Below are positions 1 to 7,746 of a stretch of 30,714 nt of DNA, piece after piece; positions within the stretch are counted from its first letter, which is position 1, and each line of letters starts with the position of its first letter. The stretch spans positions 1-30,714 of the forward strand of contig CAKUHP010000020.1 of NCBI GenBank assembly GCA_934658705.1, in the 5' to 3' direction. A model generated the notes under the pieces. That model was not told the DNA's origin and made no database searches. It saw only the letters and a program-made list of their open reading frames with translations. Origin of the DNA: an uncultured Collinsella sp. GTDB lineage: Bacteria > Actinomycetota > Coriobacteriia > Coriobacteriales > Coriobacteriaceae. A program made the position numbers and the translations under genes.

Positions 1-32
1 AAAAGACCGGCTAGCCTGCGGGCAAGCCGGTC
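1..32 (-). terminator. Rho-independent terminator of the tatA-like gene
   Basis: Read on the minus strand, a GC-rich stem (GACCGGCT...AGCCGGTC) with a short loop is followed by a run of T that continues to the window edge. It lies just downstream of the tatA stop codon, so it most likely ends that transcript. The T-tract is cut off by the window boundary. Confidence 0.75.
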
Positions 33-57
33 AGGTGCTCACCCCAAAGGGATGGGA

Positions 58-327
58 CTACTCTGCGTCCGCGTCGCCGTCCTCTGCCTTCTTTTTCTTG
101 GCAGCAGCGAGCTTGGCCTCGAGCTCAGCGATCTCCTTGTCCTCCTCGGACTCCTCGACCACAACCTCCTCGGCCTGCTTGGACTCGCCCTTGTCGCCTT
201 CCATACCCTCGCGGATATTCTTGACGGTGGAACCGAGCGACTTGCCGAGCTTCGGCAGGTTCTTGGGCCCGAAAATCAACAGGGCGACAATAAGGATAAC
301 TACCCACTCAAAGCCTTTAGGGAACAT
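58..327 (-). CDS. tatA: Twin-arginine translocase subunit TatA/TatB family
   Basis: This is a small membrane protein of 89 aa and probably a pore-forming subunit of the Tat system, which exports folded proteins. The N-terminus has one short hydrophobic helix (about residues 7-19) followed by the family hinge FGPKNLPKLGKSLG, which begins the amphipathic helix. The rest is a highly charged Glu/Lys/Ala tail, rich in Glu near the middle and Lys near the end, typical of TatA tails. The start at 327 is chosen over an upstream ATG at 357 because GGAGG lies 7 bases before it and the resulting N-terminus fits the family. No tatC is adjacent, so assignment to TatA rather than TatB rests on small size and hinge only. 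It has its own terminator and is downstream of tRNA-Pro. Confidence 0.85.
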   Translation of the reverse strand: MFPKGFEWVVILIVALLIFGPKNLPKLGKSLGSTVKNIREGMEGDKGESKQAEEVVVEESEEDKEIAELEAKLAAAKKKKAEDGDADAE

Positions 328-423
328 GTACTTTCCTCCCGGAATCAATGCAAACAAGCTCGATGGATTATACCGCAGCGGGCCTGCATGCAGCTTGGAA
401 TCACAACAAGAGCAACAATAGCT

Positions 424-451
424 AAAAAAAGGGACCGCAAGAAGCGGTCCC
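424..451 (-). terminator. Rho-independent terminator after tRNA-Pro
   Basis: On the minus strand an 8-bp perfect stem GGGACCGC/GCGGTCCC with a 5-base loop is followed by seven T. It begins 12 bases after the tRNA CCA end and separates the tRNA from tatA. Confidence 0.85.
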
Positions 452-462
452 TCCTCATGCTC

Positions 463-539
463 TGGTCGGGTTGACTGGATTTGAACCAGCGACCCCTGCG
501 TCCCGAACGCAGTGCTCTACCAAACTGAGCCACAACCCG
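463..539 (-). tRNA. tRNA-Pro (anticodon CGG)
   Basis: A full cloverleaf of 77 nt can be folded on the minus strand. The acceptor stem is CGGGTTG/CAACCCG with discriminator A and an encoded CCA. The D arm is GCTC...GAGC. The anticodon stem CTGCG/CGCAG encloses TTCGGGA, which gives anticodon CGG for proline. The T arm is CTGG-TTCAAAT-CCAG. A terminator follows directly. Confidence 0.95.
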
Positions 540-550
540 TTAGCTCGACT

Positions 551-579
551 ATAGTAACAAAGATTTCCGCCGTGTGCTA
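551..579 (-). promoter_or_regulatory. Possible promoter of tRNA-Pro
   Basis: On the minus strand TACTAT (551-556) is a good -10 hexamer placed about 12 bases before the mature tRNA 5' end. The -35 at 17 bp spacing is TAGCAC, a weak match. The insertion sequence lies upstream of it, so the IS may have displaced more distant promoter sequence. Confidence 0.35.
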
Positions 580-643
580 GAGAAATTTTTACTTCTTTGG
601 CACTTCGATGCGAACCCTTGATTATCAACTTCATCCGAACACC

Positions 644-681
644 TCCCACATTCATCCGTACATGTACGGATGAATGTGGGA
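644..681. repeat. 38-bp perfect palindrome at the left edge of the IS30 element
   Basis: Positions 644-662 and 663-681 are exact reverse complements, centred on TGTACA-like sequence (CCGTACATGTACGG). The right half appears to be the start of the left terminal repeat of the adjacent insertion sequence. The left half would then be an inverted copy of that terminus. As RNA or single-stranded DNA it would form a long perfect hairpin. Confidence 0.9.
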
Positions 682-2145
682 ACCCGATACCCTGAGGGCC
701 GGACCGGCCGGCCCCGGGAGATCGGAGGACGGCATGTCCGGAAAGAGGAGGAAGGGTTCCGAGAAGGCGGCCCCGAGGGCCTACGGGAGGCTCACGAGGC
801 ACGAGCGGGACACGGTCCAGAGGATGCTGGAGCGCAGGGCCTCGTGCAGGGAGATCGCGAGGGAGCTGGGCAGGTCGCCCTCGACGGTGAGCGCCGAGGT
901 GGCGTCGCACAGGTTCGTGACGGCGCCGAAGTCCCGGCGCGGCGAGCGGGTGGACGCCTCCACCGACCTGTCGGCGGGCTGCCCGCGCCTGGCCGCGTGG
1001 CCGCGCTGCTGCAACGGCTGCGGCCGCTACCGCGCGATCGGCTGCAAGCGCCGCCCGCACGTCTTCTACGAGGCCCGGGCCGCGCAGCTGTGCGCGGACT
1101 CGGTGCTCGTCTCGTCCAGGCGCGGGATCGACGCCGACGAGCCGGCAGCGGCGGCCAGGCTGGAGGCGATAAGGGACTGCCTGCGCCGGGGGCTCTCCCC
1201 CGAGCAGATGGCGGCGCGCAACGGCGGGCCGGTGGACATGTCGCCCTCGACCATCTACCGCTGGGTCGCGGCGGGCTACGACGGCATGACCAACATGGAG
1301 CTCAGGCGCAAGGTCGGCTACAGGCCGAGGAAGCGCGTCGCCGTCCGGGCGGCCACGCGCCACTCCGCCCGCAGGTCATACGCCGCGTTCCTCGCCCTCG
1401 GGGAGGACGCGTGCGCCGCGGCCTGGGAGATGGACACGGTCGAGGGCTCCCGCGCGGACTCCGCGTGCATCCTGACGCTGCTCCACCGCCCCAGCAGGCT
1501 CCAGCTGGCGCTCCCGCTCGGGGAGAAGACCTCCGGGTGCGTCGCGGACGCCCTGGGCGGCATCCGGGCGGTCCTCGGCGCCGACGGCATGCGCCGCGTC
1601 TTCCGCGCCGTGCTCACCGACAACGGAGCGGAGTTCTCCGACGAGGCCGCCATCGCGGCGCTCCTCGGCGAGGGGCCGGGCGAGACGAGGCTGTTCTACT
1701 GCGACCCCAGGCGCAGCGACCAGAAGGGCGCCTGCGAGCGCAACCACGTCGAGCTCAGGAAGCTGCTGCCCAAGGGCGCCGGGCTCAGGTTCGACAGGCT
1801 GTCCCCGGCGGACCTGGCGCTGGCCATGTCGCACGTGAACTCCGAGCCCCGCGGCGCGCTCGGCTTCTCGACGCCCGCCCGCGCCTTCAGGGCGATGCTC
1901 GGGGACGACGCGGCGGCGCTGCTGGACGCCTACGGCGTGGAGGAGGTGCCCATCGGCGAACTCGACCTGACGCCGGGCCTCATCGAGAGGGCGCGCGCAG
2001 AGAGGGGCGATGCCCCGCTGGCCTAGTCTAAGGGCGAAAACGGAATAGACGGACCGACCGTCCGGCTGAGTCTGGGAAGAGGTGCCGGGCGGAGGGCGGA
2101 GCATGGCCACCGGACCTATCGAAACACATCTCCACCGTTCCTTCA
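660..2145 (+). mobile_element. IS30-family insertion sequence (ends approximate)
   Basis: A single transposase gene with short flanks sits between tRNA-Pro and ispE and differs from all surroundings in strand and in its extreme G+C content. A weak pair of terminal repeats can be aligned: about 666-689 at the left against the complement of about 2117-2138 at the right, sharing ACGG, ATGTG and GATA blocks. I could not identify a target-site duplication, so both boundaries are estimates. Confidence 0.6.
734..2026 (+). CDS. IS30-family transposase
   Basis: This is a DDE transposase of 430 aa. Residues about 18-60 form the IS30 helix-turn-helix (LTRHERDTVQRML...SCREIARELGRSPSTVS). Residues 83-104 hold a cluster of five cysteines that may bind a metal. 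The catalytic core follows, with Asp234 in WEMDTVEG, Asp296 in LTDNGAEF and Glu335 in CERNH, the last followed by the family hallmark LRKLLPKG. All three acidic residues are present and the frame is intact, so the enzyme may be active. The start at 734 is preferred over an ATG-like start at 674 because GGAGG lies 5 bases before it. Base composition is far richer in G+C than the neighbours, consistent with recent arrival. It is the only plus-strand gene in the first 9 kb. Confidence 0.93.
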   Translation: MSGKRRKGSEKAAPRAYGRLTRHERDTVQRMLERRASCREIARELGRSPSTVSAEVASHRFVTAPKSRRGERVDASTDLSAGCPRLAAWPRCCNGCGRYRAIGCKRRPHVFYEARAAQLCADSVLVSSRRGIDADEPAAAARLEAIRDCLRRGLSPEQMAARNGGPVDMSPSTIYRWVAAGYDGMTNMELRRKVGYRPRKRVAVRAATRHSARRSYAAFLALGEDACAAAWEMDTVEGSRADSACILTLLHRPSRLQLALPLGEKTSGCVADALGGIRAVLGADGMRRVFRAVLTDNGAEFSDEAAIAALLGEGPGETRLFYCDPRRSDQKGACERNHVELRKLLPKGAGLRFDRLSPADLALAMSHVNSEPRGALGFSTPARAFRAMLGDDAAALLDAYGVEEVPIGELDLTPGLIERARAERGDAPLA

Positions 2146-2151
2146 ACTGGG

Positions 2152-2191
2152 AAAACGGCGCCCCCGGGGCCCGGATGGGGCCTCGGGGGCG
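2152..2191 (-). terminator. Rho-independent terminator of veg-ispE
   Basis: On the minus strand, 30 bases past the ispE stop, a 14-bp G/C stem with one mismatch (CGCCCCCG.GGCCC / GGGCCC.CGGGGGCG) and loop CATCC is followed by CCGTTTT. The T-tract is short but the stem is very strong. Confidence 0.7.
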
Positions 2192-2221
2192 TTCGGCTAG
2201 CTGCGGGAACGGGCTATCCGC

Positions 2222-3136
2222 CTAATGTGTTCGGCTGAGATCGGAAATCAACCCTTCGATGCGAACCGTGTCGGAAATCAGCTCCGTCGCGCAGGCCCAC
2301 CAGCCATTTTGCTGAGCGAGTGCTGCAAGATTGGCTGCCGTGGCAGCGGTGTCGCAAATAGCAAACGAGCACGCACCCGATCCGCACACGTTCACGGCAA
2401 CGGTACCGTTCTGTGCGCACAGCCAGTCGAGCACCGTTTGGATTTGAGGCTCCATTTGTGCAGAAATGACACCCAGGTTGTTGTGGATGAGCGCATAGGC
2501 CATCTCTGCGTCTCCCGAGCGAAGAGCCGATGCGATCGCGCCGGGCTTGTCTGCCGGCACCGGGGTCTCGTCAAAACGCCGATAGGCTTCAATTGTCGAT
2601 ACGCTTGCGTCGCGCGGCTTGACCAGCACGACGGGTGTCGCGGGCAGCGCGGGGTACTCAGTCGCCAGAACGTCTCCCCCGCCCACATAGAACGCAGGGC
2701 TCGCGTGCAAAAAGAAGGGAACATCGGCGCCAATGCCGCGGGCGATCTCGTCGAGCGCGGGATCGGTGCGGTCGATGCCCCAAAGCTCCGCCAAGGCGGC
2801 AATGACCACCGCGGCGTCCGTCGAGGGACCGCCCAGGCCGGCGCACAGCGGGATGCGCTTCTTGATCGTCACGCACACGTCGGCCTCGCGGCCATAATGC
2901 TCGGCCATAGCGACAGCAGCACGATACGCCGTATTCTTTTGCATGGGAAAATCGGATGCCGGAACCGTCTGTACGGTCAGCTCCTGCGCCGGAGTGACCG
3001 TCACGGTATCGGCAAGACCGACGGCTGCCATCAGGGAATCGACCTTGTGGTAGCCGCGGTCGTCACGCTCGGTATGAACCCCCAGGTAGAGGTTGATCTT
3101 TGCCGGCGCGAAAAGAGTCAGGGACCGATCGGTCAC
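2222..3136 (-). CDS. ispE: 4-diphosphocytidyl-2-C-methyl-D-erythritol kinase
   Basis: This cytoplasmic enzyme phosphorylates CDP-methylerythritol in the MEP pathway of isoprenoid synthesis. At 304 aa it has the usual length. It is a GHMP kinase: the N-terminal substrate motif PAKINLYLGV is at residues 11-20, and the ATP-binding loop PLCAGLGGPSTDAA is at 96-109, with Pro-Ser-Thr where most homologues have Gly-Ser-Ser. The later IGADVPFFL and AFYVGGGD motifs also match. The start is GTG at 3136, two bases after the stop of veg, so the two genes are probably translationally coupled. The veg-ispE neighbourhood matches the known Bacillus arrangement in which veg lies upstream of ispE. It ends in a strong terminator next to the insertion sequence. 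Confidence 0.95.
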   Translation of the reverse strand: MTDRSLTLFAPAKINLYLGVHTERDDRGYHKVDSLMAAVGLADTVTVTPAQELTVQTVPASDFPMQKNTAYRAAVAMAEHYGREADVCVTIKKRIPLCAGLGGPSTDAAVVIAALAELWGIDRTDPALDEIARGIGADVPFFLHASPAFYVGGGDVLATEYPALPATPVVLVKPRDASVSTIEAYRRFDETPVPADKPGAIASALRSGDAEMAYALIHNNLGVISAQMEPQIQTVLDWLCAQNGTVAVNVCGSGACSFAICDTAATAANLAALAQQNGWWACATELISDTVRIEGLISDLSRTH

Positions 3137-3138
3137 CG

Positions 3139-3435
3139 TTAGTGCTCCTCGAGCTGATTGCCAAGCGGGGTAAAGATGTGCTCGCCGCTCTCGGGGTCGA
3201 ACAGCTCGACCTGGCCGGTGAGAACATCGATATACTGGTAAGACTGACGCGACTTGCGGCCGCGGCGCTCGTCAACCTCGACGATAAAGACGGCGGGATG
3301 GACGCTCTTGATGGTGCCCATGCGCTCGACGACGCGGGTGCGGCCCATGTTGGCCTTCACCTTTACGCGATCGCCCACCATGTCGGTCAGCTTTTCGTGG
3401 ATGTCGTCGACGTGATTGACTTCCATCTCTTCCAT
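3139..3435 (-). CDS. veg: Veg family protein (DUF1021)
   Basis: A small protein of 98 aa belonging to the Veg family, known in Bacillus as a factor that stimulates biofilm gene expression; the molecular role is not settled. The central segment KANMGRTRVVERMGTIKSVH is a basic, beta-rich SH3-like core typical of the family, followed by FIVEVDERRGRKSRQSYQYIDVLTG. The C-terminal tail PESGEHIFTPLGNQLEEH is an extension. The start at 3435 has GGAGG seven bases upstream; an ATG at 3423 (MEVNH) is an alternative. It is the first gene of a two-gene unit with ispE and has a recognisable sigma-70 promoter. Confidence 0.85.
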   Translation of the reverse strand: MEEMEVNHVDDIHEKLTDMVGDRVKVKANMGRTRVVERMGTIKSVHPAVFIVEVDERRGRKSRQSYQYIDVLTGQVELFDPESGEHIFTPLGNQLEEH

Positions 3436-3502
3436 GAACAGGGCCTCCAGAAGGTGCAATTCAAAAAAGGGATAATACCCCTAAGATAGACAAAACTCTA
3501 AT

Positions 3503-3532
3503 ACTATAGCACCCTACTGAAGCAATGCGCAA
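3503..3532 (-). promoter_or_regulatory. Promoter of veg-ispE
   Basis: On the minus strand TTGCGC (3527-3532) and TATAGT (3503-3508) are separated by 18 bp, a good sigma-70 arrangement. The expected transcript starts near 3496, about 60 bases before veg. The -35 box directly abuts the left arm of the nested inverted-repeat element. Confidence 0.6.
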
Positions 3533-3770
3533 GTAGCAAATTTGGGACGGGGCTTTTTTAGCTACTTTGTACATGGCCATAGAGGCGGCGGAAGACCAGT
3601 CTTTTTTGGGACGGGGCTAAATTAGCTGGTTCTTCATCCCGATTTTGATGAGTCGCCAAGCCGTAACTGTTCCCTAATCCAAAACCAGCTAATTTGGCCC
3701 CGTCCCAAAAAGACTGGTCAGGCAACGAAACGCCAAAGTAGCTAAAATAGCCCCGTCCCAAATTAGCTAC
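3533..3770. repeat. 238-bp nested inverted-repeat element between veg and dtd
   Basis: Two pairs of inverted repeats are nested. The outer arms 3533-3569 and 3734-3770 are 37 bp with 35 matches. The inner arms 3594-3631 and 3683-3719 are about 37 bp and almost perfect. All four arms carry the same core TTTGGGACGGGGC next to an AATTAGCT-like or AGCTA block, so there are four copies of one motif in alternating orientation. The right outer arm ends one base before the dtd stop codon (complement 3771-3773). I see no coding region inside. The architecture resembles REP doublets or a MITE; it could also act as the dtd terminator. Confidence 0.85.
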
Positions 3771-4217
3771 TTACAGATCATCGGTATCCAGGACGATGGT
3801 GAACGGACCATCGTTTACGAGGTCGACCTTCATGTCGGCGCCAAAGATGCCGTGCGCTACGTGTTCGACGTCTTCGCGCACAAGCGTCAGGAAATACTCG
3901 TAGAGCTCGTTGGCCACATCGGGCGCGCCGGCATCCGTAAACGACGGACGCCTGCCGTGGCGGCAGTCGGCGAACAGCGTGAACTGCGACACCACGAGCA
4001 CCTCGCCGTCGACATCGGCAAGCGCCAGATTGGTCTTGCCGTTCTCGTCCTCGTTAATGCGCAAGCCCCGGAGCTTACCCCACAACTTATCGGCCTCGGC
4101 GCGCGTGTCGCCGTGGCCCACGCCCAACAACACCAGGTAGCCGCGTCCAATACGACCTACACATTCGCCGTCAACCGTCACGCCGGCGTTGAGCACACGC
4201 TGCACTACCGCACGCAC
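3771..4217 (-). CDS. dtd: D-aminoacyl-tRNA deacylase
   Basis: This cytoplasmic proofreading enzyme hydrolyses D-amino acids (and Gly) mischarged onto tRNA. At 148 aa it is the standard DTD length. The two active-site signatures are visible: SQFTLFAD at residues 77-84, which holds the conserved Ser-Gln-x-Thr, and NDGPFT at 135-140, corresponding to the NxGPVT motif that carries the cross-subunit Gly-cisPro; here Phe replaces the usual Val. The start is GTG at 4217, three bases beyond the rdgB stop, and the GAGGAG at the end of rdgB serves as its ribosome-binding site, so the pair is translationally coupled. The following inverted-repeat element touches its stop codon. Confidence 0.95.
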   Translation of the reverse strand: MRAVVQRVLNAGVTVDGECVGRIGRGYLVLLGVGHGDTRAEADKLWGKLRGLRINEDENGKTNLALADVDGEVLVVSQFTLFADCRHGRRPSFTDAGAPDVANELYEYFLTLVREDVEHVAHGIFGADMKVDLVNDGPFTIVLDTDDL

Positions 4218-4220
4218 GGT

Positions 4221-4862
4221 CTACTCCTCGCCCGTCAGCTTGGATGACAGGTGCTCGAGCGCATGGAATCGATGGCTGATGGCGTTCTTCTCGTCCGCCG
4301 TCAGCTCGGCCATGGTCTTGCCCGGCGTGTCGACCGGCAGGAACAGCGGGTCGTAGCCAAAGCCGTGATCTCCGCGGCCCTCGTGCGCAATGACACCCTC
4401 GCAGACGCCCTCGCCATAGGTGACCAGGCCGTCCGTATCGATGAGCGCAACGACACTCATAAAGCGCGCGGTGCGGTCCTCGTCGGCCACGCCCTCCAGG
4501 TTCACGAGCAGCTTGGCATTGTTGGCGGCATCGTCGCCGTGCACGCCCGCGTAACGTGCGCTATATACGCCGGGCTCGCCGTTCAGTGCGTCGACAACCA
4601 AGCCGGAATCGTCGGCGATAGCCATGAGGCCCGTCTCCTCGACCGCAGCCTGGGCCTTGATGATGGCGTTCTCCAAAAACGTCGTGCCGTTTTCCTCGGG
4701 GTCCTCAAAATCACCCAGCTGGCCGAGCGCCACAAAGCGCACCTCGGGCATGACCTTGCCCAAAATAGCTTCAATCTCGGTGAGCTTATGAGCATTGCCG
4801 GTTGCCACGACGATGGTCGCCGCCGGGTCGAGGGTGTCGATATCGATCTTCTCAAGTGCCAT
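4221..4862 (-). CDS. rdgB: XTP/dITP diphosphatase (RdgB/HAM1 family)
   Basis: This house-cleaning pyrophosphatase removes dITP, dXTP and XTP from the nucleotide pool by hydrolysing them to monophosphates. It has 213 aa. The substrate-binding motif TGNAHKLTEI lies near residue 22, the catalytic ADDSGLVVDAL follows, with GVYSARYAG after it, and the C-terminal base-recognition segment SHRFHALEHL is present. The start at 4862 is preferred because GGAGG lies 7 bases upstream; an in-frame upstream start at 4898 would add 12 residues without family similarity. It is followed three bases later by dtd, forming a quality-control pair. The rph gene upstream is separated by a terminator-like hairpin. In many bacteria rph and rdgB are adjacent, as here. 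Confidence 0.95.
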   Translation of the reverse strand: MALEKIDIDTLDPAATIVVATGNAHKLTEIEAILGKVMPEVRFVALGQLGDFEDPEENGTTFLENAIIKAQAAVEETGLMAIADDSGLVVDALNGEPGVYSARYAGVHGDDAANNAKLLVNLEGVADEDRTARFMSVVALIDTDGLVTYGEGVCEGVIAHEGRGDHGFGYDPLFLPVDTPGKTMAELTADEKNAISHRFHALEHLSSKLTGEE

Positions 4863-4963
4863 GGCTGGCCTCCTTGTCTCTATAGCAAAGCCGCCCAAAG
4901 GAAATCGGACTCACGCCCTCTCCCCTCCTTGGCAGCAGAAACCTTACAGTTCGGCATTTCCGC

Positions 4964-5004
4964 AGATAAAACCTGCCAAAACAAACCTGTCCCTTTTTGG
5001 TAGG

Positions 5005-5006
<2 letters not shown>
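4964..5006 (-). terminator. Terminator-like hairpin at the end of rph
   Basis: On the minus strand the stem AACCTACCAAAA/TTTTGGCAGGTT (one mismatch) overlaps the rph stop codon and is followed by TTTAT. The loop contains AAGGGACAGG, which resembles the GGGACGGGG core of the inverted repeats near 3533-3770. It may therefore be both a terminator and a member of a dispersed repeat family. Confidence 0.6.
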
Positions 5007-5730
<724 letters not shown>

Positions 5731-5775
5731 AGGTAAGTCCTTTCGCATAGAAAAGCTGCCGGGCGGCGCCGATTG

Positions 5776-6660
5776 CTAGCTCAGCTCGTCAAGGTCCACG
5801 TGCTCAATGCTTTTGAGCGGTTGGCCGAAGATGAAGCTGCCCGCCACCGCAAACTCAGCAATATTGTCAGACGTCGTGGCAAAACGATGCTGCGGCTCGG
5901 CAGTATCGCCTGCCAGCTGTTCGCGACGCGTGAGGATATCCGTCAGCTCGCGCGTGGTCTCCTCGGCAGAGCTCACGACGCGGACCTGCGGGCCAAGTGC
6001 ATGGCGAATAGGTCCCACCAGCAGCGGAAAATGTGTACAGCCCAACACCACGGTATCGATACCGTGGTCGTACAGGGGCTCAACCGTAGCGCCGACCAGC
6101 GCGCGCACGGCGGGCGTGTCGAAAATGTCCTCGTTCTCGAGCCACTGCTCCTGCAAATGCGTGCCAGATGCGAGCTCATGCTCGACGACCTCGACAAAAC
6201 TCGAAGCCGGGCAGCCGTATACATCCACACCGGCATCCAAATCTTGGATCGCACGCGTATAGGCGCCCGAGCGAATGGTGAGGTTGGTGGCGAGCACGCC
6301 CACGCGGCGCGTGCGGGTGCTATTGATTGCCGCGCGGGCGCCCGGCGCGATCACACCGATAACGGGAACGTCGAGCACCTGCTGGGCCAGGCGCAACGCC
6401 GCGGCCGTCGCCGTATTGCAGGCGATGACCATAATCTTGACGTCGTGCCTCGACAGCCACCGGCCCGCCTGTAACGCAAACGAGCGCACTTCGTCCTCGG
6501 TACGCGTGCCGTAGGGGCAACGCTTGGTGTCGCCAAAGTAGTAGACGGACTCATGCGGAAGCGCCGTGGCTATGGCGCGCGCGACCGTCAGGCCGCCCAG
6601 ACCCGAGTCGAACACGCCGATCGGGCGCGTGTCGCCAGCCAGATTCTCGATATCGGACAT
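5776..6660 (-). CDS. murI: Glutamate racemase
   Basis: This enzyme converts L-glutamate to D-glutamate for peptidoglycan synthesis. It has 294 aa, slightly longer than the typical 265-285 because of a short N-terminal extension. The substrate-binding DSGLGG is at residues 18-23 and the two catalytic cysteines are clear: Cys81 in ACNTATAAAL and Cys208 in GCTHFPLL. The segment YFGDTKRCPYG is also diagnostic. A GAGG-type ribosome-binding site precedes the ATG. It lies between the HAD phosphatase gene (48-base gap) and rph (45-base gap), suggesting one transcript. The C-terminal tail after residue 260, including AGSFIFGQPLKSIEHVDLDELS, is lineage-specific. Confidence 0.96.
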   Translation of the reverse strand: MSDIENLAGDTRPIGVFDSGLGGLTVARAIATALPHESVYYFGDTKRCPYGTRTEDEVRSFALQAGRWLSRHDVKIMVIACNTATAAALRLAQQVLDVPVIGVIAPGARAAINSTRTRRVGVLATNLTIRSGAYTRAIQDLDAGVDVYGCPASSFVEVVEHELASGTHLQEQWLENEDIFDTPAVRALVGATVEPLYDHGIDTVVLGCTHFPLLVGPIRHALGPQVRVVSSAEETTRELTDILTRREQLAGDTAEPQHRFATTSDNIAEFAVAGSFIFGQPLKSIEHVDLDELS

Positions 6661-6708
6661 TGCCTCACCAGATTCTCTCGAACAGACAGGTTACGCGTAG
6701 TGGCGCCA

Positions 6709-7620
6709 CTACGAACGAGCCGCGACGAGCAGCTCGGCCGTTGCCACCCAGCCGTCGACAATCTTGCCGCGCGTGACGAAGGCATTGTCGCAAGCCTCCA
6801 GGAACTCGGGCGCGCCGGCGCTGGTCAGGCCATTCTCGACCAGGCAGAACGTGCCCACGTGGTCGGCCATGTAGAAATCGGACTCGGAATCGCCAAGCGC
6901 CAGCGTCTCCTCGCGCTCGATACCCAAGTGCTCGCAGAAGCGCGCGACTGCCACGCCCTTGTCGAGGCCCGACGGGTTGATGTTGTACGCACGGCCATCC
7001 TCGACGCGATCGAGCTCGAGCGTCGTCGGCTTGGACAGATGCGTCAGGTGACCGTTGCAGGCCCAGACCAGACCGCAGCCGGCCTCGTCGAGGATGGCCT
7101 GCGCCTCGTCATCGGGAATATCGCCGCGCATGCCGACGGTGACCTCGCGGTACTTGTAGCCAGTCGACATGTCGTTGTGATACTCGATCTTGTGCGGCCA
7201 GCGGGCGAGAATCTTCTCGCACACGCCGGTCTCCTCGATCACCTGGTGCGGCGTGAGGCCGCAGGCGGGGTCGTAGGGCATATCGCCGGTCAGATACTCC
7301 CAGTCGTTGGCCTTGAGGTCGTACATGACCAGGCCGCCCATCTCGCCGATGTAGGAGTTGAGGCCGAGCACACGCGCATCCTCGTGAATCATGGTGCGGT
7401 TGCGACCCGAGGTGGGAACCACCTGGATGCCGGCACGGGCGAGCGCCACGACGGCCTCGACGAGTTTGGTCGAGGGATTACCGTCGTTGTCGCGTAGCAC
7501 GCACGAGCCGGGCGCAAGCATCGTGGCGTCCAGGTCGGTAAAGACGTACTTGACCTTGGCCAGGCGCTCGCGCATCTCGCCCGAAAGCTCGGCAACGGTC
7601 GGCAGGGTGTTGTGGGACAT
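6709..7620 (-). CDS. HAD-superfamily hydrolase, Cof/IIB type
   Basis: A predicted phosphatase of 303 aa. The nucleophile motif FTDLDATML places Asp29 and Asp31 in the DxD of the HAD family, although the usual Gly after the second Asp is Ala here. Thr70-Ser71-Gly72 (VPTSGRNR) is motif II, the Lys221 region LDKGVAV is motif III, and GDSESD at 243-248 is the metal-binding motif IV. The distance between motifs II and III indicates a type IIB cap. Relatives include sugar phosphatases and phosphoglycerate phosphatases, so the substrate cannot be named. The ATG at 7620 has GGAG five bases upstream and is preferred over a GTG at 7626. It heads a likely unit with murI and rph. Confidence 0.88.
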   Translation of the reverse strand: MSHNTLPTVAELSGEMRERLAKVKYVFTDLDATMLAPGSCVLRDNDGNPSTKLVEAVVALARAGIQVVPTSGRNRTMIHEDARVLGLNSYIGEMGGLVMYDLKANDWEYLTGDMPYDPACGLTPHQVIEETGVCEKILARWPHKIEYHNDMSTGYKYREVTVGMRGDIPDDEAQAILDEAGCGLVWACNGHLTHLSKPTTLELDRVEDGRAYNINPSGLDKGVAVARFCEHLGIEREETLALGDSESDFYMADHVGTFCLVENGLTSAGAPEFLEACDNAFVTRGKIVDGWVATAELLVAARS

Positions 7621-7689
7621 AGTCACTCCATTACGTAGAAGGGCTGGGGTCTAAAGGCGTGCCTTGCCAAAGACAAACACACTTGGAAC

Positions 7690-7723
7690 GGGCGGCAGCG
7701 ACACGCGAGCGGTGCTGCCGCCC
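7690..7723 (-). terminator. Strong hairpin after murE
   Basis: A 10-bp perfect G/C stem GGGCGGCAGC/GCTGCCGCCC lies 24 bases beyond the murE stop. The T-tract is poor (GTTCC then AAGTGTGTTT), so it may be a weak or factor-assisted terminator. Confidence 0.5.
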
Positions 7724-7746
7724 ACATAGTCTAAAGGCAATAACGC

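Noticed and set aside
455..1363. 302-aa minus-strand open frame across tRNA-Pro and the IS
   Set aside because: It runs through a tRNA gene and opposite the transposase; the frame is open only because of high G+C.
3533..3770. CRISPR-like array from four copies of a GGGACGGGG motif
   Set aside because: The copies alternate in orientation and are not evenly spaced direct repeats; there are no cas genes.
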